Shown here one piece after another: positions 6,833 through 13,747 of a stretch of 21,498 nt of DNA; the first letter of the stretch is position 1, and the number at the start of each line of letters is the position of its first letter. The DNA comes from Pseudomonadota bacterium (lineage in GTDB: Bacteria > Pseudomonadota > Alphaproteobacteria > Rhizobiales > Devosiaceae). The stretch covers positions 1-21,498 of the forward strand of contig JAEYZJ010000043.1 in NCBI GenBank assembly GCA_023430705.1. The letters run 5' to 3'. The position numbers were made by a program, and so were the translations under genes. Under the pieces are notes generated by a model, which saw only the letters and a program-made list of their open reading frames with translations, had not been told where the DNA came from and made no database searches.

Positions 6833-8596
6833 ATGGAACAGGTTTTGTCGCGCCGCCTCGTGGCGGTGCTGTGTGCTGATATTGCGGGATACAGCGCGCT
6901 GGTAAGTCTGGACGAAGCCGGCACCGTCGCTGCCCTCAAGGGCCATCAGGTCGCGGTGATCAGTTTGTTGCAGAAGCACGGCGGCCGGGTGGTCGACCTT
7001 GCGGGCGACGGGCTCGTCGCCGAGTTCGGCTCCATCGTCTCGGCCGTCGAGGCGGGGCTTGCCATGCAGGCCATGATGAGCGAGCGCAACGCCGACACTC
7101 CCCCCGATCGCCGGCTGGTGTTCCGCATCGGCATCAACCAGGGCGATGTCGTGCACGACGAGGCCCACATCTACGGCGACGGCATCAACGTGGCGGCGCG
7201 CCTGCAGCAGATCGCCGATCCGGGTGGCATCTACATCTCGGGCAAGGTGTTCGAGGAAGTGCGCGACCGGATGAAGGCCGGCTTCCTCGACCTCGGCGAG
7301 CGCGAACTCAAGAACATTCCCCGTCCGGTGCGGGTCTACGAGGTGCTGGCCGAAGGAACCGCGGCGCCGCGGGGGCGCGAGTTCGGTCCGGTGACGCCCC
7401 GCCGCCCCTCGGTCGCGGTGCTGCCGTTCGACAACATGAGCGGGGACAGCGAGGAGGAGTACTTCGCCGACGGCGTGGCCGAAGACATCATCACCGCGCT
7501 GAGCCGGTTCAAGGATTTCGCGGTCATCGCGCGCAACTCGAGCTTCGTCTACAAGGGTCGTGCCGTCGATGTGCGGCAGGTGGCCAAGGAACTGGGCGTC
7601 AGATACCTGCTCGAAGGAAGCGTGCGGCGGGCGGGCAAGCGCCTGCGGATCACGGCGCAGCTGATCGACGCGACAAGCGGGGCACACCTGTGGGCCGACA
7701 AGTTCGACGGTACGCTCGAAGACGTGTTCGACTTTCAGGACCGGATCACGGCAACGGTCGCCTCGATCGTCGAGCCGACGATCCGCTGGGCCGAGATCGA
7801 ACGCTCGCGGCGGGAGCGGCCGGACAGCGTCGAGGCCTATGACCTCTACCTCAGGGCCATGCCGATGCACCTGGCGCAGACCGAGGCCGCCAATCGAGAG
7901 GCTATCGCGCTGCTGCTCAAGGCGATCCAGATCGAGCCCAACAACCCGACCTACCTCGTCTATGCCGGCAACGCGATGCTGCACCGGACGGCGCAGGGCT
8001 GGCCCCCGGTCGGCACGGACGACCAGCAGCGCGGCATCGAGCTGGTGGAGAAGGCCCTGGCGCATGCGCGCGACGATGCGGTCGTCCTGAGCCTCTGCTC
8101 GATGATGCTCATCCACAACCTGAAGGACTACGACCGGGGCATGGAGCTGAGCCGCAGGGCGGTGGCGCTCAACCCCAACAACCTGACCGTGATGATCTTT
8201 GCCGGCATCGTGCAGCTGCACCTGGGCAAGATCGAGGATGCCATCGCCTACAGCGAGCACGCGATCCGGCTGAGCCCGGCACTGGACGGGGCGCACTGGC
8301 CGCTCACCGCCATTGCGCATGCGCACATCGTCCGCGGCGACTACGAGGAGGCGCTGATGTGGGCCAAGCGCAGCCTCACCGCGAACGCAAGCTTCGTGTG
8401 CACATACTGGATGCTGGCCGCCGCCAACGCGCACCTCGGCCGGCTGGACGAGGCAAAGCGCCACCTGGCGACGCTCAAGCGGTTGACGCCGGGGGTCACG
8501 GCCAAGCTGATCTGGGACGGCCAGCCGCAGCGCGACCCGGCGCGGCTCGAAGCGGTGCTTGCCGGGCTGAAGCTCGCGGGCCTGCCGGAGGCCTGA
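6833..8596 (+). CDS. Adenylate/guanylate cyclase with TolB-like and TPR domains
   Basis: A 587-residue signalling protein. Residues 5-172 form a class III nucleotide cyclase domain with metal-binding Asp16 (CADIAGYS) and Asp59 (LAGDGLVAEF), and the Asn119/Arg123 pair of the transition-state motif (INVAAR). The position usually held by the purine-selecting lysine is Asp55. Residues 193 to about 320 are TolB/FlgO-like (SVAVLPFDNMSGD). Residues from about 340 on are TPR repeats with typical A-x-Y/L-NPNN helices. No membrane segment or signal peptide is seen, so it is probably cytoplasmic. This architecture is common and often multicopy in Rhizobiales. The product is probably cAMP, but the replaced lysine leaves this uncertain. 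The ATG has only a weak AGGA upstream. Confidence 0.93.
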   Translation: MEQVLSRRLVAVLCADIAGYSALVSLDEAGTVAALKGHQVAVISLLQKHGGRVVDLAGDGLVAEFGSIVSAVEAGLAMQAMMSERNADTPPDRRLVFRIGINQGDVVHDEAHIYGDGINVAARLQQIADPGGIYISGKVFEEVRDRMKAGFLDLGERELKNIPRPVRVYEVLAEGTAAPRGREFGPVTPRRPSVAVLPFDNMSGDSEEEYFADGVAEDIITALSRFKDFAVIARNSSFVYKGRAVDVRQVAKELGVRYLLEGSVRRAGKRLRITAQLIDATSGAHLWADKFDGTLEDVFDFQDRITATVASIVEPTIRWAEIERSRRERPDSVEAYDLYLRAMPMHLAQTEAANREAIALLLKAIQIEPNNPTYLVYAGNAMLHRTAQGWPPVGTDDQQRGIELVEKALAHARDDAVVLSLCSMMLIHNLKDYDRGMELSRRAVALNPNNLTVMIFAGIVQLHLGKIEDAIAYSEHAIRLSPALDGAHWPLTAIAHAHIVRGDYEEALMWAKRSLTANASFVCTYWMLAAANAHLGRLDEAKRHLATLKRLTPGVTAKLIWDGQPQRDPARLEAVLAGLKLAGLPEA

Positions 8597-8632
8597 ACCC
8601 GGCCGTCGATTCCCCCCTCCCTCGTTCGACCA

Positions 8633-8653
8633 TCTCCGTAATTGATACGGAGA
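8633..8653 (+). promoter_or_regulatory. Perfect hairpin covering a GGAG ribosome binding site
   Basis: TCTCCGTA (8633-8640) pairs perfectly over 8 bp with TACGGAGA (8646-8653) around a 5-base loop. The right arm contains GGAG, seven bases before the ATG of a small open frame at 8660. No T-run follows, so it is not an ordinary terminator. It could hide the ribosome binding site, or simply protect the 3' end of the cyclase message. Confidence 0.45.
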
Positions 8654-8659
8654 CGGACA

Positions 8660-8881
8660 ATGGACCCCTCAGTCGAGATCTTCATGCGCGCCTGGGCCCT
8701 CGGGCTCGGCACCGAGGTGAAGAGGGAGGACGACCTCAGCAAACTGGCCAACTTGAAGCAGGAGGAGACGGGGGGTAAGGGTTCTCACCCCGTTTTTGCG
8801 AAGGTCTTCCAATGGCTCAGGGCAGTTCCCCCATCGATCCCGTCAAACTCGACCGCCTTGCGGAGGTCGCGATCAAGGTAG
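8660..8881 (+). CDS. Possible small ORF, unknown function
   Basis: I do not recognise this 73-codon frame. Its first 37 codons look coding: 34 of the 36 codons after the ATG end in G or C, and the peptide reads as a mixed-charge helical chain (MDPSVEIFMRAW, later REDDLSKLANLKQEE). A GGAG lies seven bases before the ATG, inside a hairpin. After a run of six Gs (8770-8775) the codon bias breaks down and the frame runs into the aminopeptidase gene. A TAA at 8776-8778 is one base out of frame; one more G would end the protein at 39 residues, right before a hairpin and T-run. It could be a real short gene, a remnant, or a leader peptide. Confidence 0.28.
   Translation: MDPSVEIFMRAWALGLGTEVKREDDLSKLANLKQEETGGKGSHPVFAKVFQWLRAVPPSIPSNSTALRRSRSR
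8768..8797 (+). terminator. Weak terminator-like hairpin before the aminopeptidase gene
   Basis: GGGGT (8772-8776) pairs with ACCCC (8787-8791) around a 10-base loop, with a possible extension to the flanking ACG/CGT across a bulge, followed by TTTTT (8793-8797). It ends 15 bases before the aminopeptidase ATG, so it may separate that gene from the upstream unit or act as an attenuator. The short stem keeps confidence low. Confidence 0.35.
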
Positions 8882-10056
8882 GGCTGCAGCTGCAGGCCGG
8901 ACAGGACCTCGTCCTGACCGCGCCGATGTCGGCGCTGCCGCTGGTGCGCAAGATCACCGAACACGCCTACAAGGCCGGCGCCGGCATCGTTCAGCCGATC
9001 TTCTCGGACGAGGAGATCACGCTCAACCGCTACCGGTACGCGGCAGATGCGAGCTTCGACAAGGCGCCGGGCTGGCTGTTCGAGGGCATGGCGAAGGCGT
9101 TCGACGGCAATGCCGCGCGGCTCGCGATCTCGGGCGACAACCCGATGCTGCTGGCGCAGCAGGATCCGGCCAAGGTGGCCCGCGCCAACCGCGCGACCTC
9201 GATGGCCTACCGGCCGGCGCTGGAGAAGATCACCGGCTTCGACATCAACTGGAACATCGTCTCCTACCCCAACCCCGCGTGGGCGAAGCTGGTGTTCCCC
9301 GACGACGAGGAAGAGGTAGCGATCGGCAAGCTGGCGGAGGCGATCTTTGCCGCTTCACGGGTCGACCGCGAGGATCCGATCAGCGAGTGGAAGGTGCACA
9401 ATGCCCGGCTCAAGGAGCGCTGGACCTGGCTCAACGGCCACCGGTTCGCGGCACTCCACTACACCGGTCCGGGCACCGACCTGACGATCGGGCTCGCCGA
9501 CGAGCACCGCTGGAAGGGCGGCGCCTCGGAGGCCAAGAACGGCATCACCTGCAACCCGAACATTCCCACCGAGGAAGTGTTCACCACTCCGCACAGCCAG
9601 CGGGTCGAGGGCCATGTGCGTTCCACCAAGCCGCTCAGCCACAACGGCACGCTGATCGCCGACATCGAGGTGAAGTTCGAGGCCGGGCGGATCGTCGAGG
9701 CCCGGGCCTCGAAGGGCGAAGCGGTGCTGCAGAAGGTGCTCGACACCGACGAAGGCTCGCGGCGGCTGGGCGAGGTGGCACTGGTGCCGCACTCGTCCCC
9801 GATCAGCAAGTCGGGCGTCCTGTTCTACAACACGCTGTTCGACGAGAACGCGGCGAGCCACATCGCGCTGGGCCAGTGCTACGCCGACTGCTTCGTCAAC
9901 GGCACCAAGATGAGTCCCGACGAGATCGCGGCGCGCGGCGGCAACAAGAGCCTGATCCACATCGACTGGATGATCGGTTCGGACCAGATCGATGTCGACG
10001 GGATCACGGCAGACGGCAGCCGCGTACCGGTGATGCGCAAGGGGGAGTGGGCCTGA
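8812..10056 (+). CDS. Aminopeptidase, peptidase family M29
   Basis: Cytoplasmic metal-dependent aminopeptidase of 414 residues, the normal length for M29 enzymes (AmpS/PepS/AmpT type), which remove N-terminal residues from peptides using two metal ions. Likely metal ligands are all present: Glu in NIPTEEVFTTPH (residue 254 or 255), Glu321 (GEVALVPH), His350, His383 and Asp385 (HIDWMIGS). No signal peptide is seen. The start at 8812 has GAAGG eight bases upstream; an overlapping frame starting at 8796 is a shadow. It stands alone between the cyclase and the cyclic-di-GMP gene and is followed by a strong terminator. Its role is probably peptide turnover rather than signalling. Confidence 0.95.
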   Translation: MAQGSSPIDPVKLDRLAEVAIKVGLQLQAGQDLVLTAPMSALPLVRKITEHAYKAGAGIVQPIFSDEEITLNRYRYAADASFDKAPGWLFEGMAKAFDGNAARLAISGDNPMLLAQQDPAKVARANRATSMAYRPALEKITGFDINWNIVSYPNPAWAKLVFPDDEEEVAIGKLAEAIFAASRVDREDPISEWKVHNARLKERWTWLNGHRFAALHYTGPGTDLTIGLADEHRWKGGASEAKNGITCNPNIPTEEVFTTPHSQRVEGHVRSTKPLSHNGTLIADIEVKFEAGRIVEARASKGEAVLQKVLDTDEGSRRLGEVALVPHSSPISKSGVLFYNTLFDENAASHIALGQCYADCFVNGTKMSPDEIAARGGNKSLIHIDWMIGSDQIDVDGITADGSRVPVMRKGEWA

Positions 10057-10112
10057 AGCGCAGGCTTTTGTGCCGGGGGCAAAGAGAGTCTTAACCATCG
10101 GTGAAGTTGAGG

Positions 10113-10152
10113 AACCGCGGGGAAGAAGCGGCCCCCGCGGTTAATCATTTTT
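10113..10152 (+). terminator. Rho-independent terminator after the aminopeptidase gene
   Basis: AACCGCGGGG (10113-10122) and CCCCGCGGTT (10133-10142) form a perfect 10-bp stem with a 10-base loop, followed five bases later by TTTTT (10148-10152). It lies 56 bp after the stop codon of the aminopeptidase gene and upstream of the next start at 10194. Confidence 0.75.
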
Positions 10153-10193
10153 GCCTCGCAATGCGACTAGCATGCCCGCCCACGAGGCACCCA

Positions 10194-12659
10194 ATGTCGC
10201 TACCCAGATCGTCGTCCGGCCCGGAGGGCCGAGATGACCCGCACCGCGAAATCCTGGACCAGATCGGCCAGCATGTCGGCCTCACCATCTGGACCTGGGA
10301 CGCAACGACAGACCAGGCCTACAGTTCGATGACGCTGCGAGGTGAGCCGTTGCGCAGCGGCATCCGGCTGCGCCGGGTGCTGGAACTCGTCCACCCGCAG
10401 GATCGGAAGCGCGTGAAAGCGCATGTGATCGAGGCGGTGCGGAGCGGCCATCCCGGCAGCTTCGCGTTTCGCGCCGGCGCGAACGATCGCGAGATGCGGG
10501 AGTTCAAGGCCAAGCACTTCCCTGTCGGACCGAACCAGCTGCGCGTCATCGTGCTCGACATCACGCGCCGGCTGGCGGCGGAGATGGCGCTGCGCGAGAG
10601 CGAGGACCATTACCGGCACGCGGTGGCGCTCAACGCCGAGGTGCCGTGGCTGGCGGACCCGCGCGGCAACATCATCGAGTTCGGCCCGCGCTGGCTGGAA
10701 CTGGTGGACATCACGACCGAGGAAACGCTGGGGCAAGGATGGACCGACGCCCTCCATCCCGACGATGTCGAGACGACGCTCGAGACCTGGAACCGGACGC
10801 TCACCACCGGGCAAGCGCTGGACGTCGCCTTCCGCGTGCGGATGCGGGCGGGTGGGTATCGCTGGATGCGGGCGCGCGCCGCGGCCCGGCGCGACGATGA
10901 AGGCGCGATCATCCGCTGGTACGGCACGCTCGAGGACATCCACGATCGCAGGATGGCGGAAGCCGCGCTGCGCGAGAGCGAGGCCTTCGCCCGCTCGATC
11001 CTCGAGGCGAGCACGATGGCCATCGAGGTGCTCGACGCCGAGGGGCGGCTGATCTTCATGAACGGGCCCGGCATAAAAGCGATGGAGGTCGACGACTTCG
11101 ATGCCATCCGCGGCAAGCCCTTCGAGTCGTTCTGGCCCGACGAGGTGAAGCCGGCCATCACGCACGCGATTCTCGTGGCGCGGGAAGGCGGCAGTGTACG
11201 GCAGACGCTGTTCGGGCCCACGGCCAAGGGGACTCCGCGCTGGTGGGACTTCTCGGCCTCGCCGATCTATGACGATGCCGGCAACATCGCGCGGCTGCTG
11301 ACCTCGTCGCGGGACGTGACCGAGGCCAAGCGCAACGAGGACGCCCTGGCGCACCTCGCCTGGCACGACGCGCTGACCGGGCTGCCCAATCGCATGCATT
11401 TCCAGCAGGGACTGGAAGAGGCGCTGCAGGAGATCACGCAGGGGGTCGCGGTGATGTCGATCGACCTCGACGACTTCAAGCAGGTGAACGACACGCTGGG
11501 CCACCAGGCCGGCGACCGGCTGCTGCGCGAAGCTGCGGGGCGGCTGGCCGCCTGCGCGGGCGAGCAGGGACTGGTGGCGCGGCTGGGCGGCGACGAGTTC
11601 GCGCTCCTGCAGCGGGCCTGCTCGCGGGAAGACGCGGCGCAGCTCGCCCGGAGGATCCTCGCCGCAATCGCTTCCCCCTTCGTCATCGAGGGCGAGACCG
11701 TGCATATCGGCGCCAGCATCGGCATAGCCGAGGCCCCGCGGGACGGCACCACGGGCGAAAGCCTGCTGCATTCGGCCGACGTGGCGCTCTACCGCGTCAA
11801 GGCCAGCAAGGGCCGCAACTTCCGCTTCTTCGAGCTGGCGATGGACGAGGAACTGCGACAACGGCGCGACATGAAGCGGGACCTCGCGCTGGCGCTTCAC
11901 CGAAACGAACTGTGGGTCGTGTTCCAGCCACAGGTGGACATGGCGCAGAGCCGGCTCACCGGCTTCGAGGCGCTGCTGCGCTGGACCAGCGGGACGCGGG
12001 GCGCGGTGTCGCCGATGCAGTTCGTTCCCCTCGCGGAAGAGAGCGGGCTGATCGACGAGATTGGCGCGTTCGTCCTGGAAAGGGCCTGCGCCGAGGCAGC
12101 GCAATGGCCAAGCCATGTGTCGGTGGCAGTCAACATCTCGGCGACGCAGTTCCGCAACCACGCGGTCGTGGGCACGGTGAGCGAGGCGTTGCGGCGGACG
12201 GGTCTGGCGCCGCGGCGGCTGGAACTCGAGATCACCGAGTCCGTGCTGTTCGACGAAAGCGCCGAGGCCGTGGCGGCGCTGCGCGAGTTGCACGACATGG
12301 GCATACGCGTTGCGCTCGATGACTTCGGCACAGGCTATTCGTCACTGAGCTACCTGCGCCGCTTTCCGTTCGACAAGATCAAGATCGATCGCTCCTTCAT
12401 CACCGACCTGCCGGCAGCCGAGGACTCGCGCGCCATCGTCAGCGCCATCATCGGCCTCGGGAAGTCGCTGAACACGCGGGTGACCGCGGAAGGGGTGGAG
12501 ACCTGGGAGCAATTGCTGATGCTCCGGGGCGAGGGCTGCAACGAAGCGCAGGGGTACCTCTTCAGCCCGCCGGTACCGACCGAAGTAGCCCGACGCATGG
12601 CGCAGACGGGGCTCGTGGCGCCGCCACAGCCGGAAATGCCGGAACTGAGGCAAGCGTAG
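10194..12659 (+). CDS. PAS-GGDEF-EAL cyclic-di-GMP synthase/phosphodiesterase
   Basis: An 821-residue protein with three PAS-like sensor regions (about residues 25-130, 135-255, 260-385), then a diguanylate cyclase domain and an EAL phosphodiesterase domain. The GGDEF motif is intact at 465-469 (ARLGGDEF). No RxxD inhibitory site precedes it. The EAL motif is intact at 592-594 (GFEALLRW), with further catalytic elements NISATQF, ELEITESV, DDFGTGYSS, KIKID, AEGVET and QGYLF, so phosphodiesterase activity is expected. No transmembrane segment is seen, so sensing is cytoplasmic. I chose the ATG at 10194, which has GAGG eight bases upstream. The in-frame start at 10101 would add 31 poorly conserved-looking residues and would run through the terminator hairpin. 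It probably helps switch between motile and sessile states. Confidence 0.94.
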   Translation: MSLPRSSSGPEGRDDPHREILDQIGQHVGLTIWTWDATTDQAYSSMTLRGEPLRSGIRLRRVLELVHPQDRKRVKAHVIEAVRSGHPGSFAFRAGANDREMREFKAKHFPVGPNQLRVIVLDITRRLAAEMALRESEDHYRHAVALNAEVPWLADPRGNIIEFGPRWLELVDITTEETLGQGWTDALHPDDVETTLETWNRTLTTGQALDVAFRVRMRAGGYRWMRARAAARRDDEGAIIRWYGTLEDIHDRRMAEAALRESEAFARSILEASTMAIEVLDAEGRLIFMNGPGIKAMEVDDFDAIRGKPFESFWPDEVKPAITHAILVAREGGSVRQTLFGPTAKGTPRWWDFSASPIYDDAGNIARLLTSSRDVTEAKRNEDALAHLAWHDALTGLPNRMHFQQGLEEALQEITQGVAVMSIDLDDFKQVNDTLGHQAGDRLLREAAGRLAACAGEQGLVARLGGDEFALLQRACSREDAAQLARRILAAIASPFVIEGETVHIGASIGIAEAPRDGTTGESLLHSADVALYRVKASKGRNFRFFELAMDEELRQRRDMKRDLALALHRNELWVVFQPQVDMAQSRLTGFEALLRWTSGTRGAVSPMQFVPLAEESGLIDEIGAFVLERACAEAAQWPSHVSVAVNISATQFRNHAVVGTVSEALRRTGLAPRRLELEITESVLFDESAEAVAALRELHDMGIRVALDDFGTGYSSLSYLRRFPFDKIKIDRSFITDLPAAEDSRAIVSAIIGLGKSLNTRVTAEGVETWEQLLMLRGEGCNEAQGYLFSPPVPTEVARRMAQTGLVAPPQPEMPELRQA

Positions 12660-12661
12660 GA

Positions 12662-12687
12662 CAGTCGAACTCGGCAGTCGAACTCGG
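12662..12687. repeat. Perfect tandem duplication of 13 bp
   Basis: CAGTCGAACTCGG occurs twice head to tail (12662-12674 and 12675-12687), and two more matching bases follow. It starts 3 bp after the stop of the cyclic-di-GMP gene and lies before the PAS gene. It looks like a replication-slippage duplication in non-coding DNA. Confidence 0.85.
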
Positions 12688-12753
12688 CAAGAACCAAAGT
12701 TTAACCCCTACCGACTAGCGTCGCCCGACATTCCCCCGGCGTCACGGGTACAA

Positions 12754-13638
12754 ATGTTTGAGAAACAGGTCCTCGCCACTTCTTCGGAGTCTCTTGCACT
12801 CGTTGAACCGGCACCGACAATCACCGATGCCGAGCGCGCTCTGCAACTTGTGCAGCAGCACGAGGGCTACAGCCAGTGGAAGATCATCTTCCCCGGCACG
12901 GTAATCCTTTCCGCCCAACTGGCAGAACTCTACGACCTTGCCGCAGGCAGGCCGGTGCCGCTGCAGGACATGGTCAGACTCTACCACGCCGAGGACCGCG
13001 GCAAGCTGCTGAGCCTGATCGCCCAGACGCTGCAGGACCGGCGCGGCTTCCGCTGCCGGCTGCGGGTCGAAGGCCGCGACGGTCAGTTGCGCATGGTCGA
13101 GACCATCGCCGACCTGCGGGTGCGCGACGGCCGGGTGACCGAACTCTTCGGGCTCAGCCGGGATGTCACGGCTGAGATGGAGGCCGAACTCCGGATCGAA
13201 GGCCGGATGCAACTGGTGCAGGACATGGTCGGCACCCTGCCCGCGCCGATCGCCATCGTCGACGCCCGGATGCGGGTGATGGACTGCTCGGTCCACTGGC
13301 TCAAGGCGCACCGGTTCATGGAGCGGCGCGAAGTGGTGGGCAAGACGCTGCAGCAGCTCTTCCCCGACATGCCCCAGGACCAGCTCAGCGAGTATGAGGC
13401 GGCGCTCAAGGGGCAGACGATCAAGACGCGCCGCACCTTCACCAGTCCCAGCACCGGGGCGCCGGTGCAGTTCGCCACGGTGATCGCTCCGTGGTTCATT
13501 GCCGATCGCAAGGTGGGAGGATTCACCCTGACGATCGGCTGGTCCGAGATCGCGACCGTCAAGGGGACGGCACCCGATACCGAGGTAATGGAGGGGTTCG
13601 AAGGCGGGCTTCTCGACATGCTGAAGCAGGTGGTCTGA
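12754..13638 (+). CDS. PAS domain-containing protein without output domain
   Basis: A 294-residue protein. Two PAS-like regions are recognisable. The first, about residues 40-140, includes a PAS/PAC-style stretch (VRLYHAEDRGKL, then GRVTELFGLSRDVT). The second, about residues 165-275, has a fold-typical start (TLPAPIAIVDARMRVMDC) and end (GGFTLTIGWSEI). No kinase, GGDEF, EAL or DNA-binding domain follows, so it must signal by protein contact or be a ligand-binding partner. It lies 94 bp after the PAS-GGDEF-EAL gene on the same strand, which makes functional pairing likely. The start ATG at 12754 has only a weak ribosome binding site (ACGGG). Confidence 0.87.
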   Translation: MFEKQVLATSSESLALVEPAPTITDAERALQLVQQHEGYSQWKIIFPGTVILSAQLAELYDLAAGRPVPLQDMVRLYHAEDRGKLLSLIAQTLQDRRGFRCRLRVEGRDGQLRMVETIADLRVRDGRVTELFGLSRDVTAEMEAELRIEGRMQLVQDMVGTLPAPIAIVDARMRVMDCSVHWLKAHRFMERREVVGKTLQQLFPDMPQDQLSEYEAALKGQTIKTRRTFTSPSTGAPVQFATVIAPWFIADRKVGGFTLTIGWSEIATVKGTAPDTEVMEGFEGGLLDMLKQVV

Positions 13639-13747
13639 GCCGGCCCGGGAGCCAGTTGCCGCCCCCCTCCTGGAGCGGAACCCCGCCTTCGGGCCACGCA
13701 TCCCGGGATGGGTTGCGGTTGACCGGTTTTTGACCGATTGAAGCGGC

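Noticed and set aside
6770..8464. 564-codon minus-strand frame opposite the cyclase gene
   Set aside because: Its composition is that of an antisense shadow and it shows no recognisable domain, while the plus-strand cyclase has clear motifs.
10101..10193. N-terminal extension of the cyclic-di-GMP gene
   Set aside because: The extra 31 codons run through the aminopeptidase terminator, and the ATG at 10194 has the better ribosome binding site.
10200..12293. 697-codon minus-strand frame opposite the PAS-GGDEF-EAL gene
   Set aside because: Antisense shadow with extreme His/Arg/Pro content; the plus strand has intact GGDEF and EAL motifs.
13699..13710. Perfect palindrome CATCCCGGGATG before hrpB as a terminator or operator
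   Set aside because: It has no loop to form a hairpin and no T-run directly behind it, and no regulator is nearby to suggest an operator.
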